Source: Bolinopsis microptera
Taxonomy: Eukaryota > Ctenophora > Tentaculata > Lobata > Bolinopsidae
Assembly: GCF_026151205.1 (NCBI RefSeq)
Contig: NC_087084.1
Coordinates: forward strand, 14,741,760 to 14,805,759
DNA: 64,000 bases
Direction: 5' to 3'
The notes under the pieces were generated by a model. That model made no database searches and was not told where the DNA came from. It saw only the letters and a list, made by a program, of their open reading frames with translations. Both the position numbers and the translations under genes were made by a program. Numbering within the stretch: the stretch's first letter is position 1; each line of letters starts with the position of its first letter. Of the stretch, positions 55,071-64,000 are shown piece after piece.

Positions 55071-58000
55071 ATGAAGGGGGACAGTGAGATGGTACCACTC
55101 TTTAAGAAGGTAACATTTTATAGTTTTCTTGTGTTTAGTTGATAAACTTTGTCCGCGCCAATTTGGCTAAAATGTGTAATTTTGAAGTTAATACACCAAT
55201 GAAAACAGAGGAGAAGTATCGGGTGATCCTGACAAATATTTCCTTGTGCTTCAGAAATTTTATTAATCGAAACACTAAATAATATATTTCCTTGTGTTTC
55301 AGGAAGGGTTTGAACCGAAGGTACAAAGAACAGTAGGAGTGCTAGCTGCCAGTGCTGTGTTGTTTGGAAACTGTGTCGGTGCAGGAATCTTCATTTCTCC
55401 CAAAGGTACCCTATTAAGATTTTAGATATCTTCAGATTCTGTTTGATTACCAAAGTAAGTAAGACTCTAGTACTAAAATTACCGCTAATAATGTCCCAGG
55501 AGTCTACGAGAAGGCAGCAAGCCCTGGAGCAGAACTTGTTAATTAAAATGGTCCGAGAATTCCGAGTTTTCCAGTAGTATCAACTAGATACCATGCTCAG
55601 AGCTAAATAATTGAACTAAATAAATTTTTAAATAAACTAAATAACTAATAATTGAACTAAACAAATTTTTAAATAAATTTTCATTTCAGGGGTCTACGAG
55701 AAAGCAGGGAGCCCTGGAGCGGGACTGTTGATATGGGGACTAGCTGGTATTATTGCTACACTCTGTACTCTAGCCTACGCTGAGCTAGGTAATTATTACT
55801 ACACTCTGTACTCTAGCCTACGCTGAGCTAGGTAATTATTGCTACACTCTGTACTCTAGCCTACGCTGAGCTAGGTAATTATTGCTACACTCTGTACTCT
55901 AGCCTACGCTGAGCTAGGTAATTATTACTACACTCTGTACTCTAGCCTACGCTGAGCTAGGTAATTATTACTACACTCTGTACTCTAGCCTACGCTGAGC
56001 TAGGTAATTATTGCTACACTCTGTACTCTAGCCTACGCTGAGCTAGGTAATTATTGCTACACTCTGTACTCTAGCCTACGCTGAGCTAGGTAATTATTGC
56101 TACACTCTGTACTCTAGCCTACGCTGAGCTAGGTAATTATTGCTACACTCTGTACTCTAGCCTACGCTGAGCTAGGTAATTATTGCTACACTCTGTACTC
56201 TAGCCTACGCTGAGCTAGGTAATTATTGCTACACTCTGTACTCTAGCCTACGCTGAGCTAGGTAATTATTGCTACACTCTGTACTCTAGCCTACGCTGAG
56301 CTAGGTAATTATTGCTACACTCTGTACTCTAGCCTACGCTGAGCTAGGTAATTATTGCTACACTCTGTACTCTAGCCTACGCTGAGCTAGGTAATTATTA
56401 CTACACTCTGTACTCTAGCCTACGCTGAGCTAGGTAATTATTGCTACACTCTGTACTCTAGCCTACGCTGAGCTAGGTAATTATTGCTACACTCTGTACT
56501 CTAGCCTACGCTGAGCTAGGTAATTATTGCTACACTCTGTACTCTAGCCTACGCTGAGCTAGGTAATTATTGCTACACTCTGTACTCTAGCCTACGCTGA
56601 GCTAGGTAATTATTGCTACACTCTGTACTCTAGCCTACGCTGAGCTAGGTAATTATTGCTACACTCTGTACTCTAGCCTACGCTGAGCTAGGTAATTATT
56701 GCTACTCTCTGTACTCTAGCCTACGCTGAGCTAGGTAATTATTGCTACACTCTGTACTCTAGCCTACGCTGAGCTAGGTAATTATTGCTACACTCTGTAC
56801 TCTAGCCTACGCTGAGCTAGGTAATTATTGCTACACTCTGTACTCTAGCCTACGCTGAGCTAGGTAATTATTACTACACTCTGTACTGTAGCCTACGCCG
56901 AGCTAGGTAATTATTGCTACACTCTGTACTCTAGCCTACGCTGAGCTACGTTAACAATCAAAACTTAATAACTTTGTAATCATAACAATACAACTTTTAA
57001 CAATGAGAAAATCTCAACCAGGGATATTCACAAATAAATGAATAAAATGATTGTTCCCCAGGAACGATGATACCACAGAGTGGGGGAGAGTTTGTGTACA
57101 TAAAGAAAGCGTACGGGAAACTTGCAGCCTTCCTCTTCTCTTTTTGTACAGTCTTCCTTATCAAGTGAGAAACAAATCAGTGGCGAAACCACCTACTGCT
57201 CTATTAATCATTATCAATACTTAGCTTTTGTTTCTAGTTTTCTTACAAAAACTGATAAAAAGTCTCGTGATAAAAATAAACTCGTGCGCTGGTTATACCT
57301 TCATGCTAAGTCTTTCCTTAATTCGAATATTTTCATCTTCTCTGAAGATCGCTCTTGAAGGTTATACTTCATGCTAAGTCTTTCCTTCATTCGAATATTT
57401 CCATCTTCTCTGAAGATCGCTCTTGAAGGACGACCCTGATATTAACACCCCTGACACTACAACCCTTCTCAGGCCTGCCTCAATGTCAGTGGTTGCCCTG
57501 GTGTTCGGGGAGTACTTCTCTCACCTTACTTTGGGGCATGCTAGCAACTTATGGTTTTCTAAAGGAGTTGGTGCTCTTCTTATAGGTATGGTGTTAACAG
57601 TTAAAAGTCCTGTTATTTACAAGAGTGACCAAAATAACGACCGGTAAACATTACGACTAATGAATATTATCCTCGGATACGTCTTTTTAAAAAACCCAGT
57701 TTATTCTAACCCCCTTCCCCTCCCTAGTGGTTTTAGGTGTTTTCAACGTAGTAGGAGTACAGGCTATAACAAAGCTACTGAGTCTAGCTTCAGTGTTAAA
57801 GTTAGCGGTGGTGGGGTTCCTTATCTCGTGTGGTATCACTGTCCTTATCAAGGGTCAAGGTTAGTTGATGTTATAGGTGACATATATTAAGACGCAATGA
57901 AATGATATTATGAAGGAGTATATTAAGATGCAATGAAACTATCGGACCACGATGCATGGGGACTTGCCACCCCATGGCAACATTAAAATATATTGACTCT

Positions 58001-61000
58001 GTTACATCGTTTCCTGTTAACATAAAACTCCGTTACAAATTGAACTGGGATCTGGCAATACTAAACCTTAGATCAATAAAATATGATAAAGTAATGTATA
58101 ACTAGATTTAATATATAATGTGATCTTTTGATTCACAGGTATGCGACAAGGGATCGTTCACATATTACACATTTTGCTTTTCTACGCCTCCTACCACCAA
58201 GGAATATTGTTCTTGAAAGCTAACCACTACCAACAGGAGAAATAGGAAACTTCCAACCTCCCCTCTCCTTCGAAGGGTCCTCTACTAACCCCGCAGACTA
58301 CGGGCTAGCATTTTACTACTGTCTGTGGACATTCCAAGCCTGGAATTCTCTAAACTACATGACAGGTACAATTCTTAAAGTTTTACTTTTTTACTTTTTA
58401 CTTTTGCGACGAGGCCCCTTCAGCAATTTGGACGAATATCTCTCGGAGAATCTGAAAATCTACATCATATACACATCAGTAGGTGCCCCACGCGCTACAA
58501 TATACATCATATACACATCAGTGGGTGCCCCACGCGCTACAATACATGAGTTAAGTATTTCAGCTTTAAACAATCACAATGAAAATGTTGGCAAACTTCC
58601 AAAGTCAGACTAACAAGACCCTTACACTCCCCAGAAGAGCTGAAGACACCAGAGAAGACACTGCCAATAGGAGGGTTGGTGGGGATGGTAGCAGTGGCTG
58701 TCAGCTACTTTCTCTGTAACCTAGCTTACCTCATGATGTTCACACTGCACCACATTGTGGATACTAAAACTATTGCTATGGTTAGTTGCTAGGTTACTAG
58801 TGTAGTTGCTAGGTTACTAGTGTAGTTGCTAGGTTACTAGTGTAGTTGCTAGGTTACTAGTGTAGTTGCTAGGTTACTAGTGTAGTTGCTAGGTTACTAG
58901 TGTAGTTACTAGGTTACTAGTGTAGTTGCTAGGTTACTAGTGTAGTTGCTAGGTTACTAGTGTAGTTGCTAGGTTACTAGTGTAGTTGCTAGGTTACTAG
59001 TGTAGTTGCTAGGTTACTAGTGTAGTTGCTAGGTTACTAGTGTAGTTGCTAGGTTACTAGTGTAGTTACTAGGTTACTAGTGTAGTTGCTAGGTTACTAG
59101 TGTAGTTGCTAGGTTACTAGTGTAGTTGCTAGGTTACTAGTGTAGTTGCTAGGTTACTAGTGTAGTTGCTAGGTTACTAGTGTAGTTGCTAGCTTACCTC
59201 ATGATGTTCTCACTGCACCACATTGTGGATACTAACACTATTGCTATGGTTAGTTACTAGGTTACTAGTGTAGTTGCTAGGTTACTAGTGTAGTTGCTAG
59301 GTTACTAGTGTAGTTGCTAGGTTACTAGTGTAGTTGCTAGGTTACTAGTTTAGTTGCTAGGTTACTAGTTTAGTTGCTAGGTTACTAGTGTAGTTGCTAG
59401 GTTACTAGTTTAATTGCTAGGTTACTAGTGTAGTTGCTAGGTTACTAGTGTAGTTGCTAGGTTACTAGTGTAGTTGCTAGGTTACTAGTGTAGTTGCTAG
59501 GTTACTAGTGTAGTTGCTAGGTTACTAGTGTAGTTGCTAGGTTACTAGTGTAGTTGCTAGGTTACTAGTGTAGTTGCTAGGTTACTAGTGTAGTTGCTAG
59601 GTTACTAGTGTAGTTGCTAGCTTACCTCATGATGTTCTCACTGCACCAGATAGTCGATACTAACACTATTGCTATGGTTAGTTACTAGGTTACTAGTGTA
59701 GTTGCTAGGTTACTAATGTAGTTGCTAGGTTACTAGTGTAGTTGCTAGGTTACTAGTGTAGTTGGTAGGTTACTAGTGTAGTTGCTAGGTTACTAGTGTA
59801 GTTGCTAGGTTACTAGTGTAGTTGCTAGGTTACTAGTGTAGTTGCTAGGTTACTAGTGTAGTTGCTAGGTTACTAGTGTAGTTGCTAGGTTACTAGTGTA
59901 GTTGCTAGGTTACTAGTGTAGTTGCTAGGTTACTAGTGTAGTTGGTAGGTTACTAGTGTAGTTGCTAGGTTACTAGTGTAGTTGCTAGGTTACTAGTGTA
60001 GTTGGTAGGTTACTAGTGTAGTTGCTAGGTTACTAGTGTAGTTGCTAGGTTACTAGTGTAGTTGCTAGGTTACTAGTGTAGTTGCTAGGTTACTAGTGTA
60101 GTTGCTAGGTTACTAGTGTAGTTGCTAGGTTACTAGTGTAGTTGCTAGGTTACTAGTGTAGTTGCTAGGTTACTAGTGTAGTTGCTAGGTTACTAGTGTA
60201 GTTGCTAGGTTACTAGTGTAGTTGCTAGCTTACCTCATGATGTTCTCACTGCACCAGATAGTCGATACTAAAACTATTGCTATGGTGAGATACTATTTTT
60301 ACTGAAATCTTTTAAATCAATCAAGTACATACAAATTACACAATGGAATAAGCTACAAAATATACCTTGAGAGAAAGTGTGGATTTGCAAGCTAGTTTAC
60401 TATGCAAAATACTTAAAATGTATGTAATCAAATGACTTTTGGGTCACCAAAACACAAATATCGAGTGCAGATGTAACTCCTGTACAAGCATGACACTAAA
60501 TAGCTTCTATAGTTTCTAGCATAGCCTGAAACAAACATTCTTCTCTCTTACCGGGCATTCAACATTCCAACTTTGTGATATGAACATTGATAAGATGGTA
60601 CAATGATTAATGATGAGACGTAAAAATAATACGATGGTAAAATGATACCATCGTACCATTTTAACGGCCAGGTAGCGCAGTTGGTTAGAACGCCTGTCTT
60701 ACAATCGTTAGGTTGCGGGTTCGAATCCCACTGACTGCCTGGTCGTGGGGTGAGCGTCGTCGACGTTCAGCTAAGGATCATGAGTGGTCTATGCAGCCCC
60801 CCGGTCTACTCAGCCGAATACTCGAGAAATCGGGTGTGAGGGTTGAATGAGGAGCTGCACATTGCAGCAAAGTCTCGGGCGAAGAAAGTATGGTACACAC
60901 TACCTTAACCGTCACTGGCCTAATGTATAATTGAATCCTTCGGCTTCCTGTAATTGGCTGGTTACACACTTGTGTAACAATGTGGCTGTTAGAATGTCCG

Positions 61001-62792
61001 AAGTAAAATAAGTGTCTTGATAAAAAAAAAAAAAGATGTTACAATAAGATGCCATAAAAACTTTATTGTACTTAATCTTATTTCCAGGATAGCGGGTTCA
61101 TTGCGTTTGGCAGAGCGGGTGAGATAACCATGAGCTTAGGACTGTTAGTCTCGTGCCTGGGGTGTCTGGGCGGTGCTATCTGCTGTATATCACGAAACAT
61201 TCAGGTACTTCATTCCAGTTAATAAGTTCCTAATTAGTTCCTAATTACTGTAATCACCTTATAATTACTCTACGTTTTGTGGCTGGTGAAAAATGGTTTC
61301 TCCAGTTAGCCATGCATGACCACGACGACCATTAAACGTAAGATGTTTTATGCTGAAAAATAACGAAACAATTAAGTTTTAATTATGTGGCAAATTGCCA
61401 GCAAGTTTGAAAAACAGAAAATACGATTTTCTTATCGGTTTACCCCACCCAGAGCACAGCAGAAACGGGAATATTCCCATCGTTCTTAAGCGGGATCAAC
61501 AAAACCTTCCAGACACCAATCAAAGCTATCATCACTGTGGTACGTGGATAGTTTGAGGAAATTCAATTATATAATTTTAACCGTTAGTTCAAACACACAG
61601 ACATATCATCTGCAAGCAATCTCAGACAATGTCTTCTTCCTCTAGTCCCCTCAACCAAACACAAGGAAATATTTCAAACAGATGCCTGCCCGAGCAGGTA
61701 CTGACAATGAGTGTGTATGTTCTGGTGGACGCCAACATGCTGATCCCCTTCTTAAGCACTGTAGAGTGGTTATTCTACTGTGTGACGTTCTCCACTATTC
61801 TTTACTTACGGTATAAGGAACCCAACTCGAAGAGGCCTTTCAAGGTGGGTTATTAATGTTATTTTAATCGTAAAATAACTGAACTTCAAAGTAATTAGTA
61901 ATTACTTGTGATGTCGTACCTTGAACGAATTCAATGGGAGCTTCTGTGAATAACTTACTTACATTTCCCAGTGAAACCTAAACTTTGTAACTTCAGGTTC
62001 CACTATTTGTGTCGGTGTTCCTGTTTTTAATAACGGGAACGTTTGTGGTACTGCCTCTATTCTCGGAGGAAAGTAGGGTCACCACCCTGTTGGGTACGTG
62101 AGGAATACTTAATGGATAATTAATTAATTAATTAATTACTTGATGGATAGTTAATTAATTCATTATTAATTACTTAAAATTACCTGTTAAAAGTTCAAGA
62201 AACTTCCTAGGATACCCCTTCAGTGCATACTGTAAACATAGTTGATAGTACTATTACTATTATATTACTATTATTACTTAATGGATAATTAATAGATTCA
62301 TTCAAATAATGAATCAATTTCTATAATCGTATAAAATTCGTTTTTGGAGGATGAGGGAAGTATTTATTAATAATTAATTAAACACGAAGGATTTTAAAAG
62401 AAATATTGCCAATATTTGAACAACAAACCTTGACAGGTCTATGCTGGATACCACTAGGAGCAGCGTTTTACGGTATCCGGCATCTTATAACACGGTATCT
62501 TGTTAAGCAGAATGCGGTACCCGGCATCTTATAGCACGGTATCTTGTTAAGCAGAATGCGGTACCCGGCATCTTGTAACATGGTATATTGTTAAGCAGAA
62601 TGCGGCATCTTACAGCACGGTATCTTATCAGGTCTAAGCTGGTTACCACTAGGAGCGGCAGTTTACGGCATCCGGCATCTTATTAAACAGTGCTGCTACA
62701 AGAAGCTCGAACAGAAGACCTCAAGTCAGTCTAGTTTAGATTCTGGGTATAGTGAGGTTGACCGACACATCAAGGAATGTAAACTTAGCTAA
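55071..62792 (+). CDS. SLC7-family amino-acid transporter, gene 2 (13 coding exons)
   Basis: Exons: 55071-55109, 55303-55405, 55690-55788, 57062-57164, 57473-57585, 57728-57859, 58237-58365, 58635-58780, 61088-61204, 61453-61539, 61698-61844, 61997-62093 and 62632-62792. Exons 3-12 have the same lengths and phases as in gene 1, so the two are tandem paralogues. Motifs: CVGAGIFISPKG, LAYAELGTMIPQSGGEFVYI, EELKTPEKTLPIGG and LYLRYKEPNSKRPFK. The product of about 490 residues should be a multi-pass amino-acid transporter. In exon 5 gene 1 has GEYLCNMIW where gene 2 has GEYFSHLTL, so a Cys is absent. This loop region is near the place where SLC7 light chains bond to the SLC3 heavy chain, but the alignment is uncertain. 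An alternative last exon lies at 62437-62534. Confidence 0.88.
55500..55546 (+). pseudogene. Broken extra copy of exon 3 in intron 2 (gene 2)
   Basis: After the acceptor-like atgtcccag, the text encodes VYEKAASPGAELVN and then a stop, clearly a copy of the exon 3 start (VYEKAGSPGAGL). It is cut after about 45 bp. Intron text shared with gene 1 follows (aaaatggtccgagaattccg, also at 38374), which shows an old duplication or conversion patch. Confidence 0.75.
55753..56948 (+). repeat. 43-bp array copying exon 3 end and donor, about 27 units (gene 2)
   Basis: The unit attgctacactctgtactct plus agcctacgctgagctaggtaatt begins inside exon 3, includes its last 36 or so bases and the donor G|GTAATT, and continues through intron 3. 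About 27 nearly identical units follow one another, with variants attact and one tactctctg. Each carries an intact-looking 5-prime splice site. Confidence 0.95.
57302..57430 (+). repeat. About 63-bp duplication in intron 4 (gene 2)
   Basis: Two copies of catgctaagtctttccttMattcgaatattt plus ctctgaagatcgctcttgaagg lie side by side before the exon 5 acceptor region. Confidence 0.85.
58454..58545 (+). repeat. 43-bp duplication in intron 7 (gene 2)
   Basis: Two copies of acatcatatacacatcagt followed by gggtgccccacgcgctacaat lie in tandem in intron 7. Confidence 0.85.
58781..60285 (+). repeat. 20-bp minisatellite with copies of exon-8 end (gene 2, intron 8)
   Basis: The unit is the same as in gene 1 (gttgctaggttactagtgta), roughly 65 copies, starting at the exon 8 donor. 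Exon-8-end copies with donor lie at about 59195-59246, 59625-59675 and 60230-60285. The first keeps the gene-2 form (caccacattgtgg); the later two have the gene-1 form (caccagatagtcg). The last copy is followed by gtgaga instead of gttagt. Confidence 0.95.
60666..61035 (+). mobile_element. tRNA-derived SINE in intron 8 of gene 2
   Basis: The head has pol III box A (TAGCGCAGTTGG) and box B (GGTTCGAATCC) in tRNA-like order. An acceptor-stem-like GGCCAGG pairs with CCTGGTC near 60737-60743. A body of about 280 bp and a run of A (about 61022-61034) follow. Gene 1 has the matching intron without it (near 46270-46285, aaaatgataagatgttac), so the insertion came after the duplication. A short inverted text (ccatcgtaccatttta) precedes the head. 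No clear target duplication was seen. Confidence 0.8.
62437..62534 (+). CDS. Alternative last exon of SLC7 gene 2
   Basis: This is the counterpart of 47705-47802: acceptor cttgacag, LCWIPLGAAFYGIRHL, then a stop at 62532. The derived 44-bp repeats up to 62631 number about three instead of four. Confidence 0.55.
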
Positions 62793-62854
62793 GACTGAGT
62801 TGAACTGAGATAACATTTGTATGATTCTTTTATATTAGTGTTTTATATTAATAT

Positions 62855-62860
62855 AATAAA
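62855..62860 (+). terminator. Polyadenylation signal of SLC7 gene 2
   Basis: AATAAA 63 bp after the stop codon, in the same place as in gene 1. Confidence 0.6.
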
Positions 62861-64000
62861 AACTTTTGAGAGTTTGACATTCAGATTAATAAAACATCCA
62901 AAGAATTATTCTAAATTCTAATTGGTAATATTATGAAGGAGTATATAATTGGTAAACAAAACAAAGTTACATCTGAAGAGTTTTTAGTTTTTATGTTTGG
63001 TCCCTATCATGTACCTGCAGCATTCTGTTACGGGTATTTGTTTTTGTTTTAACTTGGGTTTAAGATTGTGACTTTTCATTTGTACGGCATTTCAAGCGTT
63101 AAAATTGTTAACATTATAACATTTTAATAGTATAAATACTGTTAAAAATTGTCAAACATAGACGATTTCCCATCAAAATACGAGACTTGAGAATAAAAAT
63201 GAGTATGTAATTTTCAACCATTCCGAACTCTAAAATAACTTCTGGTTGGCTGTCACGAGTCAGTCACGTGTCACGTGTCAGTTGTGTACTTAAGTAATCA
63301 GTCACGTGCCAGTTGTGTACTAAAGTAATGAATACGTTAGAATTGTTTTGTCTGATAAAAGTGAGAACTGCATGCAAAGTGGTTAATTCATTGCTCAAAA
63401 TGATGCAGCCCCCAATTCGAATGAGATAACAAAACATAAGTCCGCTTATCCTACGCTACAGAGAGCATGAACAGGAGTGTGAAGTTGTATCTCGTAACGT
63501 AGCATCTCCTCCCCTTATTTTATAATAAAAAACAATCGGAAATTTTATTGAAAAATCGTCGAATAATGCTCGATAACGGTGCAAGACTAAATCAAAAGAT
63601 AAGGAAAAACAGCTCATTTTACGAACACGGATGTCGGATACCAATTGCTCAAATCTAATTTGTCGTTTAAATTTTCTCTTCTAAATTTTTCCGTTGATGA
63701 ACTGCCAAGTGGTTTCTAGAATCAAATTCTTAAATATTAAATTCCCCTATCAATTTTGGTCGACACACGTTAACTAAGAGCAGAATGAAGCAAGTTGAAG
63801 AACTATTGCATACTACTCCAGTAGCAGGGAGTAGTTGAGTGTGCAATTTGGTGTATAGAGTTTTTGCTACTGGATATATGGTTAAATAGGTCATTGGTAA
63901 CTCAAATCACCGAGAGCCTCGCCCATATGTCATATTAGCAAAAAACTCTATACATCGAAGTGCACACTCAACTCCTCCCTGCTACTGCAGAGTATATGTT

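Larger units (their letters stand above)
60290..64000 (+). repeat. Segmental duplication, copy 2 (partner 45919-49330)
   Basis: This is the near-identical counterpart of the 3-prime half of gene 1 and its flank, including the 183-bp MITE at about 63815-63991. It continues to the window edge, so the right boundary is unknown. The SINE at 60666-61035 is the main difference. Confidence 0.85.

Noticed and set aside
60666-60743. A functional tRNA gene
   Set aside because: The tRNA-like head continues directly into a SINE body with an A-tail, and the T-stem pairing is imperfect.

Overview
The window is nuclear DNA from an invertebrate animal: AT-rich and repeat-dense, with spliced genes carrying GT..AG introns. 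Gene content (tandem SLC7 amino-acid transporters, an SLC24-type cation exchanger, an SRCR/GCC2-GCC3 receptor, a membrane-anchored cathepsin-like protein) together with RTE-like and CR1-like LINEs, a restriction-like-endonuclease LINE, Penelope-like and hAT elements suits a marine invertebrate. A cnidarian or sponge is plausible, but the sequence alone does not fix the species. Layout: 1-4210 holds AT-rich direct repeats, GC-rich paired repeats and a decayed LINE. 4311-9556 (minus strand) is an SRCR receptor gene split by a nearly intact RTE-like LINE at about 5880-9170 and broken by a frameshift near 5320. 10239-12765 is a second, decayed RTE-like LINE. 14050-20374 is a repeat field: a LINE 5-prime fragment, a 984-bp TA-flanked DNA element, a pogo-like terminus and a 119-bp satellite. 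20392-27244 is a composite Penelope-like insertion made of two inverted copies inside one target duplication and containing a nested LINE. 27681-27996 is a 316-bp palindromic miniature of the same family with its own 11-bp duplication. 28375-29878 is a striking A-B-A'-B' inverted-repeat block whose 179-bp B part is a chain of hairpins inside an outer stem. 30248-31199 is a DNA element with 8-bp target duplication. 34156-34646 (minus) holds the last two exons of a K-dependent Na/Ca exchanger, whose stop codon lies at the edge of a 19-bp minisatellite. From 37815 to 62792 two SLC7 transporter genes lie in tandem on the plus strand, each with 13 coding exons reconstructed here at matching boundaries. 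Intron 6 of the first contains a 5-prime-truncated LINE flanked by an 11-bp duplication and a single-exon gene for a membrane-anchored papain-like protein that lacks the catalytic histidine. Between the two transporter genes sit two apparently identical 1578-bp hAT deletion derivatives, each with a perfect 8-bp target duplication. The most unusual pattern is in the transporter genes: several tandem arrays start at exon/intron boundaries and copy the 5-prime splice site many times (about 27 copies of a 43-bp unit at exon 3 of gene 2; 20-bp arrays with three extra copies of the exon-8 end in both genes; a 64-bp duplication at exon 1 of gene 1). The genes differ clearly in exons 1-7 but are almost identical from intron 8 to beyond the 3-prime ends, which suggests a partial recent duplication or gene conversion. 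All exon structures were read by eye from splice signals and protein-family patterns; no alignment or search was run.
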